The notes: generated from the sequence alone by a model not told the origin. A stretch of 64,000 bases of DNA from Carposina sasakii (GCA_014607495.2 CP053167.1:3038001-3102000); one strand, 5' to 3'; shown: positions 29,623-42,645, counted from the stretch's first letter. Translations and numbers: made by a program.

Positions 29623-31928
29623 ATGAAAATGCTATTTATATTATTACTTTGCAGTAAGTTTGAAACCTTACACTCTTTTTCAATAAACCTATAATACATT
29701 ACCTAGGGGGGATAGGTACGTTGAAAATAGGTCTTATAAGTACATCAGCACCCGTATGATGAATTTGGTGAGAGCGAGATGTCTCATTTTTAAACGTCAA
29801 ATTCACAGAGCTATTAATAACTAGATAAACTAAGTGGGTGTACTTTGCATGTAAAAAATAGACTTAAGAATTAGAATAGACACTCGTTCTCGAGCCAAGA
29901 CTGAATGAATTAGGACTGATAGAAGTGGTTTGCGATCCCTTTTTACACACCAAGTAGAAACACTTGCCTAGTCTACTTATTACTTAGCTTAGGATTTGAC
30001 GTTTAAAAGTGAAACATCTCGCTCTCACCAAATTCATCATACGGGTGCAGCTGCAAATCCTTCTGTGTATGCCAGACTCAGGTATAATCACCAGGGACTT
30101 GTGATACCTACTAATATAACCACTTACGTTGGAGATGTTTTAACAACTTGTCACTCGTCTTTAAATTCCCAATGTTTAACGTGACTGGTTGGATCTCCTT
30201 CGTGATACTGTAGTTCTTGTTACCCCATTTCAGTAACACAGCTATGTGTTCATGTATGTAAAATAGGCAATAGTATGTACATTGTTTATAGTATAATAGA
30301 GGCATAGAAGTAAATCCATCCAGTTTGCTATCATAAGCGTAGTGGGAGTGAGTGCGCAATATAAATAATTTAGGTGTCATTTCATATTGATCTATTCAGA
30401 ACTAGCTGTTTTGGCACACATGTCATATGCTCGGTGGCACCTAGGATTCATAAATACATACATACATACATATAATCACGCCTTCATTGCCTTACGGTGT
30501 AGGCAGAGCACTAAGGGCCGATAGAACCACATGGTGCCACTTCTGACCAATTTTTAGGGTATAGTTGAGATGTACAAGTTCGATTAGTAGTGACAGGTGG
30601 TCAGCCCATCGCCTACAAAACACTAAGACCCTGTTGTCCCTCTACTGGCTTGAACAGTATGCCCGGGAAGAGAAGCTAGAACCTAACCTAGAAGAACCTA
30701 GGATTCAAAATACTAAAAACTCTTCTTCATCAGATTTAGTGGCTCTGATGGAAGCTAGCCCCTTCATCCTTATGAAGACGGCCACGGAAGACGCGGGGGA
30801 CATGCTCCGGAGGATGGACGCCCTCCTGAGACGGGTGGTCTCCGTCATCGACCGGCTCGCTGCCCAGGACCTGATCAAACCGGCAAAACGTAATACGGGA
30901 CTTTTAAGAGTTTTGGTTTGAATTTGTGTGAAATAGGTGTAGGAACTAGGTTCAGGAACAGTTCTGTTATTGGCATTATTTATTAGGGATTCCCTAATAA
31001 ATAATGCAAATAATAGAACTGTACTAGTACGAGTAGACGCGTGGTATCGGCAGAATAGAATTCGTACCACCCCATGTCTGCCCGTGGGTATCGTACGAGG
31101 CGATTAAGGGTTTCCGGGAGGTGGACAGCAGCGCCTCCCGTGTTGACAACATAGTCCAAAATACAAACTGCGGTCACCAATCCGCTTGCCCAGCGTGGTG
31201 ACTATGAGCAAATACCCCCCATGGCAGTTTTGTGGCGTGCCCTGGGGGAGGCAGACGTCCAGCAGTGGACTGCAATAGGCTGATGATAATGATGATGACT
31301 CGTACGAGTACTACAGAGCAATACGCTTACTGAGAATTAGGTGCATACCACAAATTGTGGTGTACCTAAATCTCAAATAAGATATATTAGAATATAGGTG
31401 TTATTTGTAACCTAACAATAACTCTAACAATCTGAATTTGAAGGGCAGTTAATAGATAGGTACTTGCCTTAGTAGAGGAGGAGTAGTAGCTTTCTAAGTC
31501 CCTGTGGCCTAGCTACGTAAATAACACACAATTAGCATTAAAAGCGTAGCAAACAAACCATAATATAATTCTTCTTTAACCTCCCAGCAATGGCACCAAT
31601 CCAGTCTTACCTGAACATGAACCCTGCCTTGCCCATGTTACCACCGCAGCAGCACCCGCTGCCACCGCCTCCGCCGGGGCCCCCACCGCCGCCGGGGCCA
31701 CCACCACCGCCAGGGCCGCCTTTATCCGCAGGGCCTCCGCCACCAGGGCCCCCGCCGCCACCACCAGGGCCTCCTCCGCCCAGACCTCCACTAGCCGTCA
31801 GCCCTGAGCTGGCACAGCGGATGAACCCCAGACCGTACCTTTTAAACAACGGCATAAAGTTCCTCCAGGCGAATCCGTATCGCAGGGCGCAATCATATTA
31901 TTTTCAAGGAATTAATATAATGAATTGA
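29623..31928 (+). CDS. Predicted secreted polyproline protein, three exons (unrecognised)
   Basis: Exons 29623-29653, 30734-30889 and 31588-31928 join at strong GT/AG sites (first donor GTAAGT, acceptors TTCTTCATCAG and TTAACCTCCCAG) and all are in phase 1, giving 175 residues. Residues 1-18 (MKMLFILLLCNLVALMEA) form a typical signal peptide. Residues about 30-62 predict an amphipathic helix (LRRMDALLRRVVSVIDRLAA). Then come MAPIQSYLNMNP, some 55 residues of PPPPPGP-type repeats and a Tyr/Asn/Arg-rich tail ending YYFQGINIMN. No cysteines follow the signal peptide. I do not recognise the family; a lineage-specific secreted, cuticular or silk-associated protein is possible. The second donor (CGTAATAC) is weaker. 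Introns hold a MITE and an RTE tail. Confidence 0.6.
29749..30047. mobile_element. MITE with 50-bp inverted ends and CAG target duplication
   Basis: Ends CACCCGTATGATGAATTTGG are inverted copies; similarity runs about 55 bases inward to AAACGTCAAAT. CAG flanks both sides (29746-29748 and 30048-30050). Lies in intron 1 of the secreted polyproline gene. The 3-bp duplication would fit a Harbinger- or CACTA-derived element. Confidence 0.8.
30440..30640 (+). repeat. Dispersed repeat with TACA microsatellite
   Basis: ACATACATACATACATATAA, ATCACGCC, ACATGGTGCCACTTCTGACC and TGGTCAGCCCATCGCCTA match 12400-12510 in reverse and the short pieces at 15400-15470 and 58560-58645. Confidence 0.6.
31029..31292 (+). 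mobile_element. RTE-tail SINE-like repeat, near full length
   Basis: From GTACGAGTAGACGCGTGGTA through GGGTTTCCGGGAGGTGGACA to GGCAGACGTCCAGCAGTGGA and an ATGATG tail. Lies in intron 2 of the secreted polyproline gene. Confidence 0.8.
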
Positions 31929-34727
31929 AATATAGAATCATAATACGTTATCAGACTGAGCATGCAGATAGATCATGGAAGTTCCTGCAATGTATTCGAT
32001 TTGCCGCCATTTTGTTTTATTGCGAGTTCAGCGCTTAAGTTTGTTACTGTCCAGTCAATATTTGTTATCCTTTTCGAGGAATCCTTGTGCAAATCAAAGA
32101 GCGGTAAACATCCTTTGATTATTGGTGTTTCCTACAAATTAATGAATCCGAAGCAATTTTGTAGTAGGGTCAAAGGCTGTCAAAGGCTTCGATTCGGTCG
32201 GGCTTCGGTCGGACCGAAAGATTCGAAAGCGGCATTTCAGAGTAGACCCCCAGGTATTTGCTTGGGCTTCATTTTCAGACCGCTTTAGGGCCTATACCTA
32301 TTTATATTCTGGATATTTTACTCTATGGACTAGCAGGTCCGATAATACACTGAGACACTGATATCTGTTCTCCATTGAAAACCTAGGTAGATCTGTGATC
32401 TGATAATTTCGCTGTAATCTATTATGTGTTGCTGATATTTCACATTATGCTGACGGCCGTACTGTAGTCCTATAGACTCATGGGCAATGATGAAGAAGTA
32501 ACCATAATACGGTTTCGATGAATATTCAGCCGGCAAGTTTGTATTTTGCACCTCTTCACTCAGAAAAGCCACCGGCAGCGAGCCGCTGGCTTCACTAGAA
32601 TACATCAGCTGCATCTCCTTCCGTGCATGTCCACTAAAGAACTCAGAGTTCATTCTCTCAGGCGATAAGCTAGCAACTGTCTGTGATCATCAACATCTGT
32701 CCCCGCTATGCAAACATGGCTGGGGGATCTTCCTTATGATCCTGCAGTTCTGGTTACCTCATTTCAGGAACAGAACCGTGTCAGTATGTATTATTGTAAG
32801 TAATTTGAATAAGTAGTTAAATAATCTGATAAAAATACTATCCTTCACCCTTTCAAGGCAAGATCTGAGACAAGAGCATATACAATGTACTGCAAACTGC
32901 TATATTCAATCGCCATTATATAATGAACAGTCGCCGTTCAATAGGAACCTAGTTACCAGCTATCTATTGTAGACGCGATTGCTTTGCGTCGTCAAGGTTA
33001 GCTGACACAGAAGCATCTTCACAGAACTTGACGTGTCTATACTCTATACGTGTAGGTACAATATGGCATGAGACGGTAGAGTTCCTGATTACTAAATAAC
33101 CTATTTGTACTGTAGCGGAGCCATCTATCGGATGCAGGAGAGAACCACAATCGAATGCAAAATCCTAGAACGCGATATCGAAGTTTCTCACAATTATTGG
33201 AATATATACATAGGCCACACAACTACTAATGGCCCGATGGTGCCGGAAGCGTTTCTCTTTTCACCACCCCACAGTACTGTTGATAATGTATCTACTTCGT
33301 TAAATATTTAATTGTATCAGGCGTCACTATATGAAAGTTCAAATTTATTTATCTTATACTGATGTATGTACTTATGCACTCTGACGACACATGACGTGAT
33401 CAACTTTTTGTTATTTGAAGAATTCATATATCTATTCATATATTCAGATATTTAGAGTTTGAAAAAATCAGCCATAAGACAAATCAACAAAAACTTGATC
33501 GAAAAAAATGTACAAAGGCGTGGTTATCTCTAGAAGAGATTTCTTCGAGCAATACAGTCGGGAACGAGATATTATAACATAAGTTATAATACTACGTAAA
33601 ATATTTAATCGCATTCTTTAGGTCAACACGGCCATCGTCATAACAAGGACAAATACTTATTAATATTATAAATGTGAAAATAATTAGTAAATAGCCTACT
33701 CTTTATCCCGGATAATTTCAACATTTTGCTTTTTCTGCAGTCCACGCGGACGGTGTCGCGGGCGTCCTGTTGATATAGGCCCTTCTGCGTTTTGATGGTC
33801 AGGCCACACGAATACAAAAGATACGCTAATTGCTCTTACATTTCAGCCTTAAAGGTTACGTAGTAATTAGTACATCAATGTGCACGTCATCGAGTCCCGC
33901 CGTTTGCCGGTGACGCGACGTCTCGCGTGTCGTTGATTTGGGTAGAGACGGCAAAAAAGTGGGTCTTTAGCTATTTACCAGATTTAAATGGTCTTTTCTA
34001 ATTTATCAAAAGCTAGACTGAAATGGAATAAGTGCTGGCTGTAATCTATATGATTCATGTATAGCTCTACTTTACGACTAACAACAATTAAGTACAATAA
34101 CAACATATCTCTAATATAGCATTTTTCTTGAGTGAGGGTTGGCCCAAAAAATCTATTACGTTACTTTCACTTATAGCAAAGATATTATATTCCTAGGATT
34201 CATAGAAATGTATGAGGAGATACCAAATCCCTGCCTAGGATTAATAATTTGTCTATTTTTTTTTATTGTCCTATGTCATATAAAGTAAAACAGTTATATA
34301 TAGGTAGGTATAAAAATTCCGTGATCTAAATTCGAGCATACTCCGATACTTAATACATACATGCACTCACAGGACTGGCTTATCGCCTGAGATAATGCTC
34401 TAGTTCCTTAGTCGACTCTTACGACATGCACGGAAAGAGATGCAGCTGATGCATTCTAGTGAAGCTCCGCATCAGAACAGGATACTTGAAACCACATATT
34501 TTCATAGATATCATCACTATACACCTGGGAGTAAAGTTAGCGCATCTCATGTTTATTAATACTCGTATCAGGATAGGAAACCGCACTAAAGATGCCCTCA
34601 CTCTCACTCAAGGGAATTTAATACTAACATATACGAGCGTTAGACTGTACGTGATACAAAAGGCCTTGTTTGGAATACTCGTATGCTGTCCGTACATACA
34701 GCTGCCCGCCTCGTGTTGGCATTGGAC
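31929..34727. other. Gene-free stretch with scattered repeats
   Basis: Holds CTGCATCTCC-repeat pieces (32600-32790, 34370-34460), a Helitron-like 3' end (33690-33775, ending GTCGCGGGCGTCC but without CTAG) and a short LINE-like remnant near 33500. Open frames 31962-32288, 32330-32653 and 33105-33311 have no splice context or motif I can support. Confidence 0.45.
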
Positions 34728-34890
34728 GTTTTTCCACTAGACGACAACGACACGACCACGGCTTTTTTGGAAGCAACAATGTATTAGTTGGTATGGCTAG
34801 TTTTTCCATTACACGACATGACCACGACACGGCCCCCCATACTATTATAGATGACGAAATGTCGTGGTCGTGTCGTCTACTGGAAAATCG
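34728..34890. mobile_element. Small inverted-repeat element (TTTTCCACTAGACGAC)
   Basis: TTTTTCCACTAGACGACAAC...ACGACCACG at the left and CGTGGTCGTGTCGTCTACTG GAAAA at the right are inverted copies. A third partial arm (TTTTTCCATTACACGACATG) lies in between, so it may be two overlapping copies. No coding capacity. Confidence 0.65.
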
Positions 34891-35375
34891 CGCATCGAAT
34901 GCTCGCACAATGTTCTCAGGTTCGATAAAGCAACAGTAGGTGAGCTCAAAGGAGTTTGTCGCTTAACTTGACAATGCCTTCGATACATTTACGATACGTA
35001 CGTAGTAGGGAGATACATTATCTCTATTGAGGGATCGCCCACCACCGGGCCCTATACCCTCCGCTGACCCTCGGATCTGCCTACTCATGATCACGAACAC
35101 AAGACACTACAGTCGCAACGAGAAGCCAGATCCAAGCATGCAACCATAAATACATAGCTGCTAATCCGAAAACCAATTAAAATTTTAATCGTTTAAATTT
35201 TAATACATTATGTTTGCGGAGATTTCCCGTGAATTGCTTGTTGGTTTGTATACTTTATACATAAGTTATAGGGGTAGTGCGATGGGTAGGTAAGTGCGAA
35301 ATATTTCATCTTAGCAACCAACTAATCTACAAAACAGATATTTGTCACTTCGGCAAGGGTGGATCCAGCCCTGGG

Positions 35376-35757
35376 AAGTCCACTGTTGGACATAGGCCTC
35401 CCCCAACAACCTCCATACCGACCGGTCGGAAGCAGCCTGCATCCAACCGACGCCCGCGACTTTGGCCAGGTCGTCCGTCTATCTCGCGGGTGGCCTTCCC
35501 ACGCTGCATTTGCCGATACGTGGTATCCACTCTAGAACTTTCCGGCTCCATCGGCCATCAGTTTTTCGATCTATGTGCCCGGCCCATTGCCACTTTAGCT
35601 TGCTGGACCGCTGAGCTATGTCGGTGATCTTTGTACGTCTGCGGATCTCTTCATTTCTCATTCGATCACGCAGAGAGATCCCGAGCATAGCTCTCTCCAT
35701 TGCTTGCTGTGCGATCCTGAGTTTCTTTATGAGGCACACAGTTAGAGACCACGTCCA
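35376..35757 (-). mobile_element. RTE LINE 3' fragment
   Basis: On the minus strand it encodes MCLIKKLRIAQQAMERAMLG and WAGHIDRKTDGRW, then the CAACAGTGGACTTC tail, parallel to 28840-29190. It is an independent copy of the same family, since it differs by many substitutions. Confidence 0.85.
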
Positions 35758-36039
35758 TACATATTCTATCGGAATATAGTTATTTTTTTAATAAATAATT
35801 GTCATTCATACAGACGGACCGTGAACCTAAGTTACCAAAAATAATGAGATAAGTACTTGTATTATGTTATAAAAAAATATTACACACGGTGCTACTCGCC
35901 AGTTCTATTAGCTTGGACTTGGCTTGACACGCTACCGCGTGTCCAGATATTCATGTACCGTTGAATGTGAAAAAATGCGTAAAACGGGCCGCAATCACGA
36001 ACTGTCACTGTCAAGAGTTATCAACTGTCAGTGTCAAAG

Positions 36040-36383
36040 TCAGTCAGTCGACAAAATATTCTCAACTTTTGTCGATTTGTTTTCCTCGTTTATTTTGCTC
36101 AGTTTTTCTGCAATTTAATGTGTGTGTAATTAATATTGGTGGTCACACATTAATTAAGGGACTCCTAATTACCACACGTGCTAAGATTTAACTGGTAAGT
36201 GTTTCTGCACGTCAAGATATTGCTATGCTCAACCTACTGTGATTTGCACATCGATGATTCATCAACAAAATAATAAAAAACCTCCTTGTTTTAAGCCTAT
36301 TGGCTAATAACAAACCAGTATTTAGCTGCTGAATTCATAAATGCGGTGTATTCTAGGTCTACCCGGATTTATAGGTTGTAAAG
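36040..36383 (+). other. CHMP2A: CHMP2A 5' untranslated region with a small intron
   Basis: A leader exon ends AACTG at 36194 before GTAAGTG. The acceptor GGATTTATAG ends at 36374, nine bases before the ATG at 36384. The transcript start was not located; the CAGTCAGTC region near 36040 is a candidate. Confidence 0.5.
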
Positions 36384-39300
36384 ATGGAGTGGCTATTCGG
36401 TCACCGTATGACTCCCGATGAGATGCTGCGTAAGAACCAGCGAGCCCTCAACAAGGCCATGAGAGACCTCGACCGAGAACGCGCTAAAATGGAGCAACAG
36501 GAGAAGAAGGTCATTAACGACATCAAGAAACTGGCTAAAGATGGACAGATGGTGAATACTCATTATGTTGTTTTGGTTCATAATTTTACATGACCAGACT
36601 GGTAGATGCAGTTACATCTAGCTGAATTAGTTTAGTACAATGCCTTCTCGAAGTTTAACAGACTACATCTATAATTTTCTAAACTTTGTGATACAACCAT
36701 ACATACACAAGCTAGTGATGTTTTGAATTTGAAATAAGAAAACTCCTAATGTACTATCAACCTAGGCGCCAGTGACATGCCTTAAGGTTTCATTTAGTTT
36801 GCAGCATGTTAGTTAACTACCCTTTAATAGAAAGTCAGAAAAACATTACAATAGACTTTTTTACTATTGACAAAATGTAAAACAATAAAAATATTGGTTG
36901 ACTAGCACAGATGTCAAACATAAGAATATTCTTAACAATGATTTTTACACCCTCTCCTGTTGTTTAGGATTTCGCAAGACAAAGGCTCATTTTATGTAAC
37001 TTTTTAAAGAATATTTGATACAATGAACAGATTGGTATGCAGCAGTAAAGAGTATGACAAGGAACTAACGTAGCTTGCTAGCTTAAATTTTTTTAAATGT
37101 CAGGGGAGCCTTGGTTGATAGTACATACATGTATATTCCAGGATGCTGTAAAAATTATGGCAAAAGACCTCGTAAGAACCCGGAGGTATGTCCGCAAGTT
37201 CATGCTGATGAAGGCAAACATCCAGGCTGTCTCTCTCAAGATACAAACCCTCAAGTCACAAAGCACGATGGCACAGGCCATGAAGGGTGTCACCCGGGCT
37301 ATGGCCACCATGAATCGACAGCTTAACATGCCACAAATACAAAGGATTTTACAGGTTGTTATTTATTTACTTACATTTAACAGCCAACACATTTAAAAAA
37401 GGTTTTATCTTTCATACAATGTGAATCATTTAGAATATGGTTGTCACTAGATACTTATTTCTCTTCATGAAATGATTTCTAAATTAGCTAATGGAAGTAA
37501 AACCAGTTACAGAACATTGTTATCATCAGTTATCATCTGTTATCATCAGTTATCATCATAGATAGCATCACATCATTTTTCATGGAAAACACCATACCAA
37601 TTTTCATTAAAACAACATGATCTTTTTTCTTTTAGGAATTTGAAAAACAATCAGAAATAATGGACATGAAAGAAGAAATGATGAATGATTCAATTGATGA
37701 GGCGATGGAAGGTGATGCAGATGAAGAGGAAAGGTGAGTGTCATCCTAATATACTTACATAAAATATGTAAGGTATACAAAAAATATATTTTCTTAATTA
37801 ATGCAGTTTTTGCAATCATTCATACTATAATATACCTATATACATACATAATCTAAATTATGTTCTTTAACTTTATGTTATTAGCAGATGAAAATGGGAA
37901 AACATCATTGAATTTATGAAAATATACCTAATGTAAGAGAAGACAAAAGGGTATAGGTATATTAAAAACATTGATATTTGAATAGGATGATCACCCACTA
38001 CTGCCACTACCAAGAAACTTATCAACAAAATTAGAGTGTAGTGTGCAAAAGTATTTTGCTTAGCATACTCCTTCACTGTTTATAAGTGGTATATTATCTA
38101 TATGTTCTCTGGTTTGCAGTGACGCTGTGGTGTCTCAGATCCTGGATGAGTTAGGGCTGCAGCTCAACGACACCCTCTCAGGCTTGCCGCAAGCGTCCGG
38201 CTCACTCTCGGTACCAGGTAATATTAATACAATGTATGTTATATGTCTTACTTCTTGTTTGTAGCAATGGTGAAAAAAAAGCGCCTCAACCTCACCAGAG
38301 CACTAGTTTTTATCCATTCTAATATCCGATTTGTCGTGTTAAACTTAGATATTGCGTTCTAGGACTTTAGTTCTGCCTGTGTCCGAAAAATGACTGCTTG
38401 ACAACAAGTGGGGTAGTTGTGCCTAGACACAGAGCGAAGACTGGGCGGCGCAATAGTAGCCATTTGGCAGGACTAGATAGGGCGCAGTTATAGAAGCTCG
38501 CACAGGGCGCAGAAAAGGCTATTTACGGCACTGCTACATAATGGGTATTAAAAAATATAGAAATGAATTTTTGTGATAGATTTCGTATATAAAAAAAAAA
38601 CAGAAAAGAAAGAGACAAGCACTTAGTTGTCCGGTGTCGTCATGTCTTTAGTGACACTAAGAGGAATCGATTGACGTATAGTGCTTAAAAGTAACATACA
38701 TACATACATAGGCTGTTAAAAACATTACCACTCCTTTGCGTCGCGCAGTCGGGTAAAAATAGACGAGAAAAGTCATTATCTATTCATAAAAATATAAATT
38801 ATTTTTTTATAATTCAATTTTTAAAATCGTCTTTTTTAATATGTGCTCCAAATGCTGAAAACGCAAGTCGCCATATTGTGTGACGTCACATATAAACAAA
38901 GTAAATTTTAGGCGTGAATTGTGTTAGTTTTTGATTTTTATTAAAGTTACTATCGGTTTTGTGGCCTTTCTTTATTTTATTAACATCGCCTTATGGAAGA
39001 CGGAAGAAGCAGTAAGTACAAATCTACCAATGATAAATACGCTGATAATGGCGAAGTTTTTTGCATCCAATCCTAATTTCTGTTCGACCGAGTTGAGAAA
39101 CGTTAAAACAGCAATGTAAGTACTTATAGTATCAAGTTTAGACTAAAATTATGTACAATATCAAATAAACAACATGATAATACCTTTGTTTAATATCAAG
39201 TAACAAAAAGGTACCCATAATAACCTACCTATATACAAACATTACAATAGTTTAAAGAAGGTTGTTTTATTAACATGAATGAATTTGTTAATTCGATAAA

Positions 39301-40119
39301 TCATTTACCATTATAACACATTCTTTTAACAGTTTGATCTTCACAGAAATACAGTATAGGTAGTCTAGGTGCAGTGGTTCCCAAAGTGGTCCAGGTGGAC
39401 CCCCAGGGGTCCACAGGAGACTCGGTGGGGGTCTACGTTAGCGTGAAAAAATGGGGGTTCACAATTAATTTGTATGTGGTGTAGGCCTGTAGGGGGTCTA
39501 CCAGAACCAGTTAACTTTTAAAAGGGGTCTATGAGTAAAAAAAGTTTGGGAACCTCTGGTCTGGTGGATAATGATTTTGGATCTCTTCTTGCCTGCTTCA
39601 ACCAAGTCTTTCTTATTTTGATGTCATTTGGCACTTGAATCCACAGTTTTTGTGGTTTTTATGCTTGTATTTTTGCATTTACGCGCAATACACCATTTAT
39701 AAGTCATTATTTTCGCAGTTGTAATCAAAGAAAATAAATTATAATCATCACGCTTCGGTCGTACGAAATGTTTGTTTTTACAAATGGAGTGACGTCACAT
39801 GCCGAAACAGTATGGCCGCTAACGTTTCAGCGCGAGATTTGAGAATCATAAATTAATATCAGTTTTTAAGGCATTTTCCGCTTTTATATAATTTTAATAA
39901 AAATTGTACTAGTTCAACACGACCTCAGGATTTATTTAAAACTATAAAAAAATTGGTATAATACCCTATTATACTTCCTTGATTCCAGCGGGTAAGCAGC
40001 CGGTGGCGGCGGCGGCGGCGGCAGGCGGCGCGGGGGGTGCGGGCGGCGCGGGGGGCGCGGGGCTGAGCGACGCGGACGCAGAGCTGCAGGCGCGGCTCGA
40101 CAACCTGCGCAGGGAGTAG
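36384..40119 (+). CDS. CHMP2A: Charged multivesicular body protein 2A (ESCRT-III, Vps2)
   Basis: Five coding exons: 36384-36551, 37142-37354, 37636-37733, 38120-38217 and 39989-40119, all GT/AG and in phase, giving 235 residues. The N-terminus MEWLFGHRMTPDEMLRKNQR is diagnostic of CHMP2A. Exons 1-2 form the basic helical ESCRT-III core; exon 3 is acidic (EEMMNDSIDEAMEGDADEEE); the C-terminal LQARLDNLRRE is the MIT-interacting motif bound by VPS4. CHMP2A co-assembles with CHMP3 on CHMP4 filaments to cut membrane necks in endosome sorting, cytokinesis and envelope repair. Exon 5 begins with an unusual Ala/Gly run (residues about 199-217) in GC-rich DNA that makes the protein about a dozen residues longer than usual. 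Intron 4 (1.77 kb) contains a decayed mobile fragment. Confidence 0.95.
38931..39119 (+). pseudogene. Exon-like fragment of a possible mobile-element protein in CHMP2A intron 4
   Basis: The stretch KTEEAVSTNLPMINTLIMAK...PNFCSTELRNVKTAM is open and ends at a perfect donor (AATGTAAGTAC). Its style resembles the YqaJ-type nuclease-domain proteins common in insect mobile DNA, but that is memory of style, not a match. GTGACGTCACAT lies on both sides (38880 and 39789). Low confidence in identity. Confidence 0.3.
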
Positions 40120-40199
40120 CGAGCGCAGAGAGCGAGCACACGTGGGTTAGTTACAACGGCGTTTACTGCGATACTGGTACTTTAGCCAGAGCTTGGGAC

Positions 40200-40310
40200 A
40201 TAAGACACACACACACACACACACACACACGGCTTAGGTCTCATGCAGCGAGCACACTGACGTCTGAGATATGCGTACAATAGGGTCGTTTCTTTCTTTC
40301 TTTCTTGTTT
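40200..40310 (+). repeat. CA and TTTC microsatellites in the CHMP2A 3' UTR region
   Basis: About 15 AC units at 40200-40230 and a CTTT run at 40289-40306. A possible polyadenylation signal (AATAAA) follows near 40352. Confidence 0.8.
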
Positions 40311-40791
40311 ACAGTTTTTTTATTTGTATTTATGTCGAAAGATCATAAAATAAAATAAACATTTGCGAAAGAAAAACTTCGCTAGCGGCTAACTTTCCGG
40401 CATATAACAATTTCAAAATACAATTTTAGACTTGCCAAAAAATGCTCCATACAAACGGCTGCTACGATATGACGTCACTCTTTCAGTAACTTGAATGCGC
40501 GTAAAAGAACTTTTGTTCTACAGCTATATTAAATGTTACGTTTATAGATATGGTCAAAAAAACAAAAGTTGCTGTAAATAATGCAGGTGGACATATGATG
40601 TAATTTTCAATTAATTTCACATTTGAAAAATGGACTTGCCCACTTAACTTTGTAGGATTATTACTACCTCATTTGGACACTCAATGAAATTGTAATTTCA
40701 CAAATAGGTATGATTTTGATGATTTATTCTGATAAGCATAAAATGTCATTATAATTCAACCATAGTCAACTACCCTATTAAGTATATATAT

Positions 40792-41870
40792 ATATACAGG
40801 GTGTAACAAAAAGGGTATGTTAAGCGAAAAGCTACGTAAATCGAATCGCGAATGAGATATTATGCTACGTTTAACATAGTGAGGTCAGAAGTAAATGACA
40901 AGTGACAAGTTGCTAGCCTAAATAAAAAAGTTGCTAGCTCATCACGTATAAGAACGCCTGTGAGTTCCTCAGTCGACTCTTGGAAAGGAGATGGAGCTAA
41001 CGTGTTTTAGTGAAGCTTAGACAATCAACAAAATAATTTAACACAACATTTCTTTTAATAAGTAGAGGATAGACTTCATCACGACACGTTAACGAACGCC
41101 CTAAATGGGTGCTTCCTATGCTCTTCAGCTATTTTTCTAATAGTCGGATAGCCCGTCTGAAAATTCAAGTTGACACTGTCTCTAAATTGGTCCTAAATCA
41201 CACACAGTTTGCACTAAATAGCTAAAATTTGTTAATAGTTTATGATTTTTTTTTAAGATATCGTGATCATATATTCAGCATCAACTTAATTCTTCTGATG
41301 TGAATTCATTGTTTTTATTTTTCCTAGAGCCTGTTGCTGCCCTGTACTTGTGGCGCCCTCTAGTTTACACTTCTCACATTTCGGACTTTTTCAAGCAACA
41401 CTACTGGATGATTCGAGAGTCCTACACTATTGGTAATTAACACGGCTATTATAAATATTTCAGTTGAACGTTACGGTTATTTATTTATTACATACAGTGC
41501 AATTCTTGTAAAAAAACTTTTATGTTGTCATAAGGGAAATGGTATTATGGTACCTATTATGTATGAAAAATGAAAAAATGAAAAACACATCCATGTAATT
41601 AATGTTTGATGGCACGGAGTCTACTAGAATATTATAAGCCAATGAAGCATCAGCATATGCACTTGTATACGTATACAGGGTGTAACAGAAAGGGTATGTT
41701 AAGCGAAAAGCTATGTAAATAGCCCACTATAGAGGTCCTATTTCCAAAATTTGAGACTTGAAATCACATTTTTATTTTTCAATATTGGATGGACATTCCT
41801 GAGCTGTTTCGGAATTATTTATACTATCTGTAAAAATAAAAATGTGAATTTGAGTCTGAAATTTTAGAAA
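40792..41870. mobile_element. Two truncated foldback MITEs (40792-40840 and 41672-41870)
   Basis: Both start ACAGGGTGTAACA and share GTATGTTAAGCGAAAAGCTA with the full copy at 10525-10788. The second keeps most of the fold (GAGACTTGAAATCACATTTT) but loses its right end. Between them is AT-rich sequence with a CTGCATCTCC-repeat piece and no gene seen. Confidence 0.75.
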
Positions 41871-42645
41871 TGTAAAGGATTTTGATGCCGTCTCTATTTT
41901 GATCCGTGAGTTAGAGAGAGACAGGATCAAATTAAAATCCCGAAAAGAATATTTGAATAGAAATAAAAGTAAGAGCCCATATTAGATACTGAAATGACAA
42001 TATCATAATGTATATCGTATACATATAACGACACTGCTATTCTAAGATACTAGTAGCTTTTAGCTAGAAACCTGTTTTAAATTTATTTAATTTAGTCTTA
42101 ATTCCTCCTAAACGAATATTTCTGTATTCCCTTTACTTCATATTTTGCTGGGCTCTAAATATTGCATATGACATAGATAAGGCTCTACGCAGTCGAAATT
42201 GATCAAATGTGCAATTTTTAATGCCCAGTATTGTATGTATAGGTATGTCTTATTTTTACGTAATACCAACTTTGATATGCTAATAGGGCGCAATAGCTTC
42301 ATGGCGTCGCCAATTGTAACTTAAAAATAAATACAGTTATGGCTTGTCCATAATGTCTTGAAAAAGAAAAAAAAATATTAAGAACTGTAAAAACTGTCAC
42401 ATTAACACCAATTTTTCAACGCTTTTTGTATGGTGTATGCAGTAGAGATGGGCGAATGGGAATGATTCATTCGAATCCATTGTTGAAAAGATTGTGGTGT
42501 ATACTGTATAATGCGCGCGGCGTAAGCGCAGCTTTTCATTTATGTGGGTGTACGTAGATCCGCGCGAGGCCTGAGCCTAGCCTGAGTGTAATACTTGAGA
42601 GAGTGGACATTGGAAGTGTCCCTTGCTTATACGCTCGTCTTTGTC

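Noticed and set aside
31576..31855. Ala/Val- or Gly-rich minus-strand open frames
   Set aside because: They are antisense shadows of the polyproline repeats at 31640-31790.
34459..34939. His/Asp/Arg-rich open frames
   Set aside because: They translate the ACGACCACGAC arms of an inverted-repeat element.
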